NCBI RefSeq assembly: GCF_900240245.1
Contig: NZ_OESQ01000001.1
Span: 833,507-897,506, forward strand
From: Lachnoclostridium edouardi
GTDB lineage: Bacteria > Bacillota > Clostridia > Lachnospirales > Lachnospiraceae
Direction of reading: 5' to 3'
Length of the DNA stretch: 64,000 nt
Part shown: positions 45,867-54,270 of the stretch, in pieces
Layout: each line of letters starts with the position of its first letter
How positions within the stretch are numbered: position 1 is the stretch's first letter
The notes under the pieces: generated by a model
What the model saw: the letters and a program-made list of their open reading frames with translations, nothing else
Database searches by the model: none
Told to the model about the DNA's origin: nothing
Made by a program: the position numbers and the translations under genes

Positions 45867-45917
45867 AAAAAAAGCTGTCATGCTGAAAATGTATTCAATC
45901 CGCATGACAGCTTTTTT
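45867..45917. terminator. Bidirectional terminator after the sigma-54 activator gene
   Basis: AAAAGCTGTCATGC (from about 45869) pairs with GCATGACAGCTTTT (45902-45917), with A- and T-runs on the outer sides. It isolates the activator gene from the operon downstream. Confidence 0.85.
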
Positions 45918-45967
45918 CATTCTTTTTTACATTTATTCCAGTGGGCAGCGACCCAGGCGGATATGCT

Positions 45968-47368
45968 TTACTTCTCTGCATCCGCCATATCGACTTCTAT
46001 ATTGTATTTCTTCACCTTCTCATAAAAAGAACTTCTGGAAATGCCCAGCGCCTTAATTGCCTTTGACTTGTTGGAATATTTTTTCAGCGCCTCCTGAATC
46101 AAATCCTTCTCAAGCACTGCAGTCATTTCTTTTAAATCATAATTATTCGGCGCGTGGACAACCGTCTCCGCTTCCGTCCCCGCGTCCGGCCTCATGTACT
46201 GCGGAAATGACATGACGTCAATCATGTTGTCAATCCGCATAATACAGGCGTGTTCTAAAACATTTTGAAGCTCCCTCACATTGCCGGGCCAGTCGTACTC
46301 TTTTAGACAGAGCATGGCCCGTGGAGATACATTGACCCCCCCGCCCCCGAACTTCTGCACCAGATGGTAGACCAGCACGGGAATATCGTCTTTACGCTTG
46401 CAAAGCGGAGGAATCCGTATCTCGATTACGTTCAGACGGTAGTATAAATCCTGCCGGAACTTCCCTTTCCGGACAAGTTCCTCCAAGTCTTGATTCGTCG
46501 CGGCAATAATCCGCATATTCAGCGGATACGACCTGTTCCCGCCAATCCGCTCCACTTCCTTCTCCTGAATAACGCGCAGCAGCTTCACCTGCATGTTAAT
46601 ATCCATATCCCCGATTTCATCCAGGAAAATGGTGCCGTTCTGCGCCAACTCGAACTTTCCGGCCTTTCCCTCTTTTCGGGCGCCTGTAAACGCGCCGCCC
46701 TCATATCCGAACAGCTCGCTCTCCAGCAGGTTGTCGGGAATCGCCGCACAGTTCACCTTCACAAAGGGACCGTCCGCCTTCTGACTGTTGTGGTGAATCA
46801 GCGACGCCATAACCTCTTTCCCCGTACCGCTTTCGCCCCGAATCAGCACCGTCGCCTCCGACTGCGCCACCCTCATGGCAAGCTCCAGCACTTTCTTCAT
46901 GTGGGGATTAACCGTGATAAATTCCTTCGACCACTTCTGGAGCATCGGATCTCCCAGACAATCCTCCAGATATTTGTTCATTTCCTTCGTCTTTTGCAGT
47001 TTAGAAACGAGACTTACGTACTTGCTCATATCGTTAAACACAGACACGCCTCCCACGATTTCCCCATTTACCCGCAACGGAAATGAAACCCCGACGGAAT
47101 CAATATTCGCAGACTTTAGATACTCTACTGTGTGAACGAGGGTCTCGCCCTTTTCCATTGCCCTTATGGCGGTCGTGTTGCCTTCTATGTCCTGGAGCTT
47201 CTTCCCGATTATCTTCTCCCGCTTCCACTTAAACGTCCTCTCATAAGACTTATTGACGTACACAATATTCGTATCTCTGTCAATAATCATAACAATATCA
47301 TCTATATTATCCATAATCTCAACAAACAATTCATTCTTCAGCAAATCGCTGCATTCAGCTGGAATCAC
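45968..47368 (-). CDS. Sigma-54-dependent PAS-domain transcriptional activator
   Basis: 466 aa from a GTG start (AGGAGAG eight bases upstream). Domains: PAS sensor (about 10-120, [18 protein letters not shown]), AAA+ domain (about 150-375) with Walker A GESGTGKE (178-185), the sigma-54-contacting GAFTGA loop (225-230) and Walker [12 protein letters not shown], and a C-terminal Fis-type helix-turn-helix (about 425-460, [20 protein letters not shown]). It resembles RocR/PrdR-type activators of clostridial catabolic operons. It probably senses the pathway substrate or a CoA derivative and turns on the three nearby sigma-54 promoters. Confidence 0.93.
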   Translation of the reverse strand: MIPAECSDLLKNELFVEIMDNIDDIVMIIDRDTNIVYVNKSYERTFKWKREKIIGKKLQDIEGNTTAIRAMEKGETLVHTVEYLKSANIDSVGVSFPLRVNGEIVGGVSVFNDMSKYVSLVSKLQKTKEMNKYLEDCLGDPMLQKWSKEFITVNPHMKKVLELAMRVAQSEATVLIRGESGTGKEVMASLIHHNSQKADGPFVKVNCAAIPDNLLESELFGYEGGAFTGARKEGKAGKFELAQNGTIFLDEIGDMDINMQVKLLRVIQEKEVERIGGNRSYPLNMRIIAATNQDLEELVRKGKFRQDLYYRLNVIEIRIPPLCKRKDDIPVLVYHLVQKFGGGGVNVSPRAMLCLKEYDWPGNVRELQNVLEHACIMRIDNMIDVMSFPQYMRPDAGTEAETVVHAPNNYDLKEMTAVLEKDLIQEALKKYSNKSKAIKALGISRSSFYEKVKKYNIEVDMADAEK

Positions 47369-47446
47369 GTTTTTTCTCTCCTATTTCCTGTAAAATTTGC
47401 TTCACGTCAGTGTACAAGGAATAACATGCCCCGCACATTGACAATA

Positions 47447-47870
47447 TCTTTCCCTCCGGTCCACGCTGCTCTTAATCCATAGCTCGTCTCTGTATTTTGC
47501 CACTGCCCGTCTGGAAATGCGAATCCCTCTGTCTTTTAACAATTCCGTCAGTTTTGAATTGCTGTATGGTTTCTTCTTATCCTCCTGTTCTACAAGGGCG
47601 CGGATAACATCCTTAATCTGCTCTGCGGACATTGCCCTGCCCTGCGGCAATATTCTGTTTCCTTCTGCCGTCCTCATCCCACGACTCGATAATATCTCTT
47701 CCAGTATACAGATAATCATGTGGTACATACTCTGCTTCTTCTTTTGTCTGTAATCCGAGCGCCTCCTGGCTGGGAATTTTTTCAAACAGCGGGGTGCTGA
47801 TGTACTCGTTCTGTAAAAATTCCTCCAGCTCCACTACATCCATTGCCAGAATTTCAAGGAACTGAATCTT
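47447..47870 (-). pseudogene. rpoN: Decayed rpoN (sigma-54) remnant
   Basis: Two overlapping reading frames carry opposite ends of a sigma-54 factor. One (about 47870-47772) encodes region I-like sequence QFLEILAMDVVELEEFLQNE. The other (about 47692-47447) encodes the C-terminal part ending in an RpoN box SRRAVAKYRDE (about 47515-47483; consensus ARRTVAKYRE) and SSVDRRE. The frames differ, the normal N-terminal start (MDL-xQ-xQ-L) is missing, and the core-binding and most DNA-binding middle is gone. It is best read as an internally deleted, frameshifted pseudogene upstream of the sigma-54 activator. A functional sigma-54 must be encoded elsewhere. Confidence 0.75.
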
Positions 47871-47931
47871 TACTTTAATTATTTTAACACCAAACCGCCG
47901 TTTTTTCAATTCATGGAGGGCAAAAGTGTGC

Positions 47932-47990
47932 AAAAAAAAGAAAGGACCGCCGCAAAATGTAAACAAACTGTTAAAATTCATTTTGCGGAC
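47932..47990 (-). terminator. Terminator after the second SDR gene
   Basis: CCGCAAAATG (47950-47959) pairs with CATTTTGCGG (47979-47988); on the minus strand it is followed by GTCCTTTC and eight T. It makes the SDR gene a single-gene transcript. Confidence 0.75.
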
Positions 47991-48071
47991 AGCCCTTCCT
48001 GCTTTTTCAATTATACAATTGTAATGGTTTATAAAAACAATATATTTTTAAGGTATTATAAGAATTTTACT

Positions 48072-48863
48072 TTATACGTTTCCGCCCAAGGTCGCGCCCA
48101 TGTCTGCTACAATAAATTCCCCGTCAATCATGTTACAGCAGTCAGAAGCCAGGAACAGTGTAAGGTTTGCAATCTCCTCTACAGTTCCAAATCTTCTAAG
48201 CGGAATATTCTTCAACTGCTTTTCGCCAAACGGCGTTCCTACAAGCGATTCTCTGTTCAGCTCTGTGATAACATATCCCGGACAGATAGCATTTACGGTG
48301 ATTCCGTACCTGGCCAGCTCCCACGCCAAAGATTTCGTCAAGTTGATTGCGCCTGCTTTAGAAGCCCCGTAAGAAGCCACTCCGTTATTTCCCTTGATTC
48401 CGCCAATGGAGCACATATTAATAATTTTTCCGCCATTCCCCTGCTTAATCATTTGTTTTGCCGCAATCTGGGAGCCAAAGTACACGCTCTTTAAGTTGGA
48501 GTCCAAAACCGTGTTATATTCTTTTTCGCTGGTGTCCAAAATTTTCTTTGTAATGGCAACGCCTGCGTTATTCACCATAATATCAACAGAGCCAAACATC
48601 TCCGCCGTCTTGTCTACTAAATTCTGAATCTGTTCAATATTCTGGACATCTGTGGCGATACCTGCCGCCTCTGCTCCCATCGCCTTTACTTCCTCCGCAA
48701 CGCGGTCGCAGTCGTCCTGATGGCGGCTGGTAATCACAACTTTTGCCCCATGCGCCGCAAACTGCATAACAATACCATAACCCAGTCCCTTGGTTCCGCC
48801 TGTCACAATTGCAACCTTTCCCGCTAAATCAAATGTGGGCATTTTCATTTTTTCTGTATCCAT
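48072..48863 (-). CDS. Short-chain dehydrogenase/reductase (second)
   Basis: 263 aa classical SDR. VAIVTGGTKGLGYGIVMQFA is the cofactor motif, VNNAGVA follows, and SYGASKAGAINLTKSL holds the catalytic Tyr/Lys, with MCSIGGI serine. The C-terminus has PLRRFGTVEEIANLTLFLAS, typical of 3-ketoacyl reductase- and hydroxysteroid-dehydrogenase-like SDRs. AGGAGG lies nine bases before the ATG. It has its own sigma-54 promoter (48922-48938) and terminator, so it is regulated with the island but transcribed apart. Substrate unknown. Confidence 0.9.
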   Translation of the reverse strand: MDTEKMKMPTFDLAGKVAIVTGGTKGLGYGIVMQFAAHGAKVVITSRHQDDCDRVAEEVKAMGAEAAGIATDVQNIEQIQNLVDKTAEMFGSVDIMVNNAGVAITKKILDTSEKEYNTVLDSNLKSVYFGSQIAAKQMIKQGNGGKIINMCSIGGIKGNNGVASYGASKAGAINLTKSLAWELARYGITVNAICPGYVITELNRESLVGTPFGEKQLKNIPLRRFGTVEEIANLTLFLASDCCNMIDGEFIVADMGATLGGNV

Positions 48864-48921
48864 TCTGATATTCCTCCTTACAATATTGAAATTAAATAAA
48901 TTTTTAACTATCTAATTATTC

Positions 48922-48938
48922 AGCACATTATGTGCCAA
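48922..48938 (-). promoter_or_regulatory. Sigma-54 promoter of the second SDR gene
   Basis: Minus strand TTGGCACATAATGTGCT: GG (48936-48935), ten bases, GC (48924-48923). This is the closest of the three to the TGGCAC-N5-TTGC consensus. It lies about 60 bp upstream of the SDR start. Confidence 0.82.
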
Positions 48939-48989
48939 CTATTTTTTATATAATATATCCCTATTTCCTTCTAATTCTGTTTTAAATAT

Positions 48990-49012
48990 GGACATTTTTT
49001 ATAAATATGTTC
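48990..49012. promoter_or_regulatory. Candidate activator site between the divergent sigma-54 promoters
   Basis: GGACAT (48990-48995) and ATGTTC (49007-49012) form an inverted repeat in the 160-bp stretch between the two divergent -24/-12 promoters. The GACAT...TTAT...TGTTCG pattern recurs at 45840-45855, so one protein could bind both. The rest of the 383-bp gap 48864-49246 is AT-rich, without a gene. Confidence 0.4.
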
Positions 49013-49098
49013 GTTAAAAATACAACATTTTCATGCCTCTGAAAAATTTCTCCGTGTATTTTACATGCTCTGAACCCGTTTAATATCTTTTCGCAAAG

Positions 49099-49115
49099 TT
49101 GGTACATAGATTGCT
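49099..49115 (+). promoter_or_regulatory. Sigma-54 promoter of the lactonase/transporter operon
   Basis: TTGGTACATAGATTGCT: GG (49101-49102), ten bases, GC (49113-49114). It lies about 130 bp upstream of the first plus-strand gene of the island. Confidence 0.8.
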
Positions 49116-49246
49116 TTATATTTTAATTATAAAACAATTGAATTCTGTCGGAATCTTAAAATTATTTATCTGCCAGCAGTCAACGCTCAAAAACGGTTTT
49201 AAGAAACTGTCAGCAATGCGAAAAAACAGGAAAGGAGTTGTACTTT

Positions 49247-49765
49247 ATGTCTAAGAAAACCGTTATTTACTGGTCTATCTGGGTATCTCTGCTAAGCGCT
49301 TTGTTCAACTGGCTTGTAGGGCTTGTCCCAACTTACAAATATCTTGCAAACGGGGCGGGGGCTCCGTGGATTTTATTTGTATGTCTTGCCGTATTTTTTG
49401 CCGGGGGCTTCGGCAGTAAAGATATGGTGCCGGTAATATGCAGTATGATGGCAGGCGTGTTCTGGGGACAGGTTGACCTGCTTCTCATGCAGCTTCCGGG
49501 ATTCGGCCAGCTGTCAGGATTTTTGGCCATTGTTGTCGGAACCGCAATCACAATGATTCTGCACATCCACTATCTCGGCAAAACCCCCTTCGGCGTCGTG
49601 CCGTTTATCTTCGCCGGAGTCTGTCTTACCTTTGCAACAGGCGCGCACTACACCGCAAATCCAATGGGAATCCTAGGGCTTGCTATCAACCTTGTCATGG
49701 GCGCAATCCTGTGCGGATTATGTGCTGTTGGCCAGGAATATTTAATAAAAAAATATCCGGCGTAA
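49247..49765 (+). CDS. DUF1097-family membrane protein
   Basis: 172 aa from the ATG at 49247 (AAAGGAG nine bases upstream; the TTG at 49238 abuts the ribosome site). About five or six hydrophobic segments, no charged loops of note, and a short tail EYLIKKYPA. The overall pattern matches DUF1097 inner-membrane proteins, whose function is not established. It is first in an operon with the lactonase-like hydrolase and MFS transporter, so a role in uptake or tolerance of the substrate is possible. Confidence 0.75.
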   Translation: MSKKTVIYWSIWVSLLSALFNWLVGLVPTYKYLANGAGAPWILFVCLAVFFAGGFGSKDMVPVICSMMAGVFWGQVDLLLMQLPGFGQLSGFLAIVVGTAITMILHIHYLGKTPFGVVPFIFAGVCLTFATGAHYTANPMGILGLAINLVMGAILCGLCAVGQEYLIKKYPA

Positions 49766-49878
49766 GCTCCGCCTAAAGCCACCAGGCGCAAAAGGATTTA
49801 TGAAGAAACGAAAAAACTGATCACCGCGCAGCGGAATGTAATTCAAAATGAAAGGTTTAAGGAAAGGAAGGAAAAATT

Positions 49879-50862
49879 ATGTCAAAGACAATCAACACTG
49901 TATTGGGGCCCATTGAGGCGAAGGACCTGGGAAGAACATTGATGCACGAGCACCTTATCTACGGATTCTGCGGTTTCCAGGGCGACAGCACCTTAGGGCC
50001 ATTTGACGAACTTCTCTGCATGAAGGAAAACATGAAATGGATTAAGCCAATCACAGAGGAGCCGTACTGCTTCAAAACTATTGTAGACGCCACAAATAAT
50101 GAATGTGGACGGGACCCCATGTTCCTCGCCAGAATGTCTATCGCCCTTGGAATCAATATCATCTGCTCCACAGGCTACTACTATGAAAATATGAGCGCCC
50201 ACGGCTATTGGAAATTCCGCAGTGGTTCCCACGACATCTTGACGGAAATCTATCAGATGATGAAAACAGAAATGACCACAGGAATTGGCAGAACCGGCAT
50301 CAAGGCAGGCGTTATGAAGATCGCCACCAGCGCCGGACAGATTACTCCGATTGAGGAAACGTTTTTAAAGGCAGCCGCAAGAGTAAATGCAGAGACCGGC
50401 GGCACGATTATCACGCACACAGAGCTTGGAACAATGGGACCGGAGCAGGCAAAAATTATGATTGAAAACGGCGCCGACCCGTCCAGTATTTCCATTGGCC
50501 ATATGTGTGGAAGCACGGACATTGACTACCATGAAAGAGTATTACAGCAGGGTGTATTCGACTGCTTCGACCGCTTCGGCTTAGAGGGCGAACTCTTCCA
50601 CACCCCTACCGACGAGGAGCGCTGTCAGACAATCGTCAAGCTTTTGGAAAAAGGATATGAGGACCAAATCCTTATGAGCCACGACAACGTTACCGTGGAA
50701 CTTGGACGCTACGACGGAGATAAGAACCAGCTTCCTATCTTCAAACATGCAAATATCCAAAATATTCCTACAAGGGTTATTCCTATGATGAAGGACATGG
50801 GCGTGACAGACGCACAGCTGGAAAAAATCTTTGTCACAAACCCGGCGAAATGTTTGGGATAG
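49879..50862 (+). CDS. Phosphotriesterase-family hydrolase (probable lactonase)
   Basis: 327 aa TIM-barrel PTE homologue. All ligands of the binuclear metal centre are visible: H23 and H25 (LMHEHL), the carbamylated lysine K147 (GVMKIATS), H180 (IITHTELG), H208 (SIGHMCGS) and D269 (LMSHDN). Most bacterial PTE-like proteins of this kind hydrolyse lactones rather than organophosphates. In this island it would open a lactone to the 4-hydroxy acid that the dehydratases need once it is attached to CoA. That link is inference. GGAAGG precedes the ATG. Confidence 0.87.
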   Translation: MSKTINTVLGPIEAKDLGRTLMHEHLIYGFCGFQGDSTLGPFDELLCMKENMKWIKPITEEPYCFKTIVDATNNECGRDPMFLARMSIALGINIICSTGYYYENMSAHGYWKFRSGSHDILTEIYQMMKTEMTTGIGRTGIKAGVMKIATSAGQITPIEETFLKAAARVNAETGGTIITHTELGTMGPEQAKIMIENGADPSSISIGHMCGSTDIDYHERVLQQGVFDCFDRFGLEGELFHTPTDEERCQTIVKLLEKGYEDQILMSHDNVTVELGRYDGDKNQLPIFKHANIQNIPTRVIPMMKDMGVTDAQLEKIFVTNPAKCLG

Positions 50863-50920
50863 AAGCCCTTTTCGCCGAAAATTTGTTACCATAGGTTAGA
50901 CTTTATTGAGGAGGTACTAC

Positions 50921-52183
50921 ATGTCATCATCTTACGAATCTTTTGAAAAGAAAAAATTTACGTATTATATTGCAGCGGTCGTACTGGGATTTATCCTTGG
51001 ACTCGGCTATACCTGGTCCGTTGTGCAGACGCCGTTCGTACAGGCATGCGGAGGCGAATCCAAAACTGCAGTCGTAGCCCTCTGCTACACCTTTACTGTT
51101 TTGGCTTCTACCATGTCTCCGACTATACTGGGCGGAATCACACGACATTTAAAGACAAACCATCTCGTACTTATCGGAAGTATCCTGTTTGGTGTCGGCT
51201 ATTTGACCTGCGGGCACATTTCCACTCTGCCTATGCTGTTCCTGACATACGGCATCGGCACTGGAATCGGCTGTGGGCTTGTCTATCCCACCATGATGGG
51301 TTACTCCGCCAATCTGTTCCCGGATAAATCTGGCACTTACTCTGGTATTCTCGCCGGGGTGTACGGCGGCTCCGCAATGATTTGGTCCCCGATTCTTGCG
51401 CAGGTGATTGACAAGGGCGGACTGGGGCTGATGTCAAATATTATCGGTCCTTTCTGCCTGGTTGTAATGGTAATTTGTTCACTTATCATCAAACCGTTTC
51501 CGGAAGGATATGTTTCTTATAAGAAATCCCAGTCCAGTACAAAAGCAACCACAGAAAAGAAAAAATCCTCACCTGCCCAGGCAAAAGACTACACCCGCGG
51601 AGAAATGGTAAAGACGCCTATGTTTTATATCGCGGCAGTAACCTTTTCCTTCGGTCTGACCTCCGGCATGTTTGTTATCAGCCAGGCGTCGCAGATACTC
51701 CAAAGCGGTTTCGCTATGACTGCAGTAAGCGCTTCCATGTTCGTATCCCTCAATTCCTTCGCAAGCCTTTGCGGACGAATCTTCTGGGGCACAGTTACCG
51801 ACCACACGAACAAATATGTGACCCTGTGTATCATCCCGGCGCTTTCCGTTGTGGGAATGGGCGTTTTGGCGCTCTCCCCGTCTAAAGCCGTAACCATTCT
51901 CTGTATGGCGCTTGTATCCTTCGGATACGGCGGATTTGGCGGAACCATTACCCCAATCACTGCAGATTTATTTGGAAACAAACATATCACCGAGAACTAC
52001 GGCGTTATGTACTTGATGTTCGGTATCGCCGGACTGCTTGGACCGAGAATCGCAATCGCCTTCAGCCACGACGGGAATTATTCCACAGCCTTTTTAATCG
52101 GCTGTCTAATCGCACTGGTATCCGTAATCGCCGCATTTGTCGTGCGCGCCAGAGTGACAAAGAGCCTCGCACAAAATGCGTAG
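50921..52183 (+). CDS. MFS transporter, oxalate/formate antiporter (OFA) type
   Basis: 420 aa from the ATG at 50921 (AGGAGG six bases upstream; the longer frame starts inside that site). Twelve transmembrane segments are apparent. FILGLGYTWSVVQTPFVQ near the N-terminus and GIGTGIGCGLVYPTMMGYSA are OFA-like. The family carries small organic acids, often by exchange. A basic, lysine/serine-rich loop (about 200-225) lies between the two halves. It is third in the sigma-54 operon, so it probably imports the substrate or exports an end product. Confidence 0.9.
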   Translation: MSSSYESFEKKKFTYYIAAVVLGFILGLGYTWSVVQTPFVQACGGESKTAVVALCYTFTVLASTMSPTILGGITRHLKTNHLVLIGSILFGVGYLTCGHISTLPMLFLTYGIGTGIGCGLVYPTMMGYSANLFPDKSGTYSGILAGVYGGSAMIWSPILAQVIDKGGLGLMSNIIGPFCLVVMVICSLIIKPFPEGYVSYKKSQSSTKATTEKKKSSPAQAKDYTRGEMVKTPMFYIAAVTFSFGLTSGMFVISQASQILQSGFAMTAVSASMFVSLNSFASLCGRIFWGTVTDHTNKYVTLCIIPALSVVGMGVLALSPSKAVTILCMALVSFGYGGFGGTITPITADLFGNKHITENYGVMYLMFGIAGLLGPRIAIAFSHDGNYSTAFLIGCLIALVSVIAAFVVRARVTKSLAQNA

Positions 52184-52215
52184 GAAAAAATAGTGAAAAT
52201 ATTCAGACTGTAGGC

Positions 52216-52258
52216 AAATACGGTGTTAGAGTACAAACTCCGGCACCGTATTTCTTTT
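52216..52258 (+). terminator. Terminator of the lactonase/transporter operon
   Basis: AAATACGGTG (52216-52225) pairs with CACCGTATTT (52244-52253), followed by CTTTT. Confidence 0.75.
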
Positions 52259-52273
52259 AGAACTCCCTGTCTG

Positions 52274-52312
52274 CAAAAAATCAAGGCTCCTAACAACTGC
52301 CAGAAGCCTTGA
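52274..52312 (-). terminator. Terminator of the glycosyltransferase gene
   Basis: CAAGGCT (52282-52288) pairs with AGCCTTG (52305-52311); a run of six T follows on the minus strand. Confidence 0.75.
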
Positions 52313-52330
52313 CTTTACATACCTTTCTTC

Positions 52331-53350
52331 TTAATTAAACCCAAAGAATTTCTGCGTAATTTTATAACCTGCAATAGACACCTGACGGCCGCCCTTTCCC
52401 GGCAGATTTGTGCCTTGTCCTAAAAATCCCCAACGAAGGCGCAGATATAAGGGAACATTCTGCTGTTTTACATACTGCCACAGTTCCTTTTTCTTTGCCA
52501 GATTCTCTTCTGTCCCTGATTTAATAGCCAGTATAGAGGACACCGTCATCATAATTTCCAAGTACTTTATCATATATTTGCGCAGTTTTCTGTTTGTAAT
52601 CTTCATCACATCATAATATCCCAGCATCAGCTTTGTCACTAAAATCTGCTGGTCGATTCTGCCTATCATAACCTGCTCATTTACAGATTGATCCTCACGT
52701 CCAATAAAGTACCGGTAAAAGTTTACATCTAAATAATACAAGGTTTTAACATGAGGAAGAGGCTGATATACAAAAATATTATCCACATAAAATGTATGCT
52801 TAGGCAGCTCCAGGCCGCAGTCTTTTAAAAGCTGAGTCCTGTATATTACAGAATGCATAAGAATATACTGCCCAGTCATAAAAATTTTTACTCCGTCCCA
52901 GGTAATCAGCTCATTTTTAGGAAGAGCTGTGTGGTATTTCATAACTTTTTTGCGCTTTGCCCCCTGTTTTTCATAGACAAAATTGCTGATCAGCATGTCC
53001 AGAGTCTGCTGTCCGTATACAAAGGTTCTAAGTGTATCTAAAACCTGCATGTACGCTTCTTCATTTACCCAGTCGTCGCTGTCTACTACCTTAAAATAAA
53101 TCCCTGTGGCGCTTCTCAAGCCTGCGTTTACAGCCTCCCCATGGCCGCCGTTCTCCTGGTGGATCGCCTTACAGATTCCAGGATATTTCTTTGCATATTC
53201 ATCTGCAATTTCAGCTGTATGGTCCTTTGTAGAACCGTCGTCTACAATCAGAATCTCCACTTCCTCTCCGCCTGGCAGAAGGCTTTCAATACAATGTCTC
53301 ATGTAAGCCTCTGAGTTATAGCAGGGAATTGCAACAGATAATAATTTCAT
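52331..53350 (-). CDS. Family 2 glycosyltransferase
   Basis: 339 aa GT-A enzyme. MKLLSVAIPCYNSEAYMRHC, EILIVDDGSTKDHT and FKVVDSDDWVNEEAY hold the nucleotide-sugar and metal (DxD) sites. The C-terminal half (about 220-339) has no membrane segment. Such enzymes add sugars to cell-surface polysaccharide or teichoic acid. Acceptor and donor are unknown. It stands alone, with AGGAGG before the ATG. Confidence 0.9.
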   Translation of the reverse strand: MKLLSVAIPCYNSEAYMRHCIESLLPGGEEVEILIVDDGSTKDHTAEIADEYAKKYPGICKAIHQENGGHGEAVNAGLRSATGIYFKVVDSDDWVNEEAYMQVLDTLRTFVYGQQTLDMLISNFVYEKQGAKRKKVMKYHTALPKNELITWDGVKIFMTGQYILMHSVIYRTQLLKDCGLELPKHTFYVDNIFVYQPLPHVKTLYYLDVNFYRYFIGREDQSVNEQVMIGRIDQQILVTKLMLGYYDVMKITNRKLRKYMIKYLEIMMTVSSILAIKSGTEENLAKKKELWQYVKQQNVPLYLRLRWGFLGQGTNLPGKGGRQVSIAGYKITQKFFGFN

Positions 53351-53440
53351 TCTCTTCCTCCTGTCTCCTATCCTGAATTTTCTTCATATTATTTCCAGAT
53401 TGTTCTCCAGTTATCCGTCCCGACTGCTGCGCTTCTTCTT

Positions 53441-54112
53441 TTATCTAAAGACTGTCAGCAAAAATGCGGCAGTGTTGGCTCCGCTGTGAATCAAAACCGG
53501 CGCTTTTAAGCCGCCTTTCTTTTCTGCCGCGTATGCCAAAAGTATTCCTAAGTATCCGGCGTACAGCCCCTGAAGAAAATTGCCGTGATAAAGGGCAAAT
53601 ATAAGGGCTGATAAAAACACTGATATGGGAACATTTAAAATTGTTTTCAGTCTGCCAAAAATCATGCCGCGAAATATTACTTCTTCTGCTGCAGGAGCGG
53701 CTATACAAACTCCTATTGCCTGAAGAACCAGACTTCCGGCAAAAATATGCTCTTCTGCCGCCTTATATCCATCCTGCAGATTCTGAGGAAACGGAATACC
53801 CCCTATCATATAGCTTCCTATAATCCCTGCTGCCGCCCCTGCTGCAAACAAATACACACAGGAGGCAGCTGTCACAGAACTGGTATTCTGCAAAAGAATC
53901 TGTTTTCCTGCCGCCGTTTTGCACACTATAGCAGCGGAAGTCACTGTAATTAAAAGGCTTCCGTTTTCTAAAATCCACTCCTCTGCCCTTAGATTCCAGG
54001 CTCCTAAAAGCTCTCCTGCCGCCATCCACAAAAAACCGGAAACAGCAGATATAATTGAAATCCAGAGAACCGGTCCCGCCAAAATCCAGATAATCTGCAG
54101 AAATCGCTTCAT
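53441..54112 (-). CDS. CPBP-family intramembrane metalloprotease
   Basis: 223 aa with about six or seven membrane segments. The three CPBP motifs are visible: AAEEVIFRGMIFGRL (EExxxR), ALIFALYHGNFLQG (FxxxH) and VLIHSGANTAAFLL (HxxxN). The family (Abi/Rce1-like) cleaves membrane-associated substrates, for example prenylated or bacteriocin-type peptides. The substrate is unknown. GAGGTG lies five bases before the ATG. Confidence 0.88.
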   Translation of the reverse strand: MKRFLQIIWILAGPVLWISIISAVSGFLWMAAGELLGAWNLRAEEWILENGSLLITVTSAAIVCKTAAGKQILLQNTSSVTAASCVYLFAAGAAAGIIGSYMIGGIPFPQNLQDGYKAAEEHIFAGSLVLQAIGVCIAAPAAEEVIFRGMIFGRLKTILNVPISVFLSALIFALYHGNFLQGLYAGYLGILLAYAAEKKGGLKAPVLIHSGANTAAFLLTVFR

Positions 54113-54192
54113 TTTTTCACCTCGTCAAGTTTTCTGCACACCGCCAAGTGTTCACAGTATATCACAGATCCATTTCTAATTCCAAGTATTTC

Positions 54193-54221
54193 TTGCAATT
54201 TTTACCTGAGACTAATATAAT
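54193..54221 (+). promoter_or_regulatory. Promoter of arcC
   Basis: TTGCAA (54193-54198), 17 bp, TATAAT (54216-54221), 50 bp upstream of the ATG. Confidence 0.65.
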
Positions 54222-54270
54222 AAATTTAATTTGATGAATTTAAAAATTTACAGGAGAAGAGGTATGTAAA

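Noticed and set aside
47402..47981. Two separate small genes of 127 and 122 codons
   Set aside because: Their recognisable parts are opposite ends of one RpoN protein in different frames; a single decayed gene explains both.
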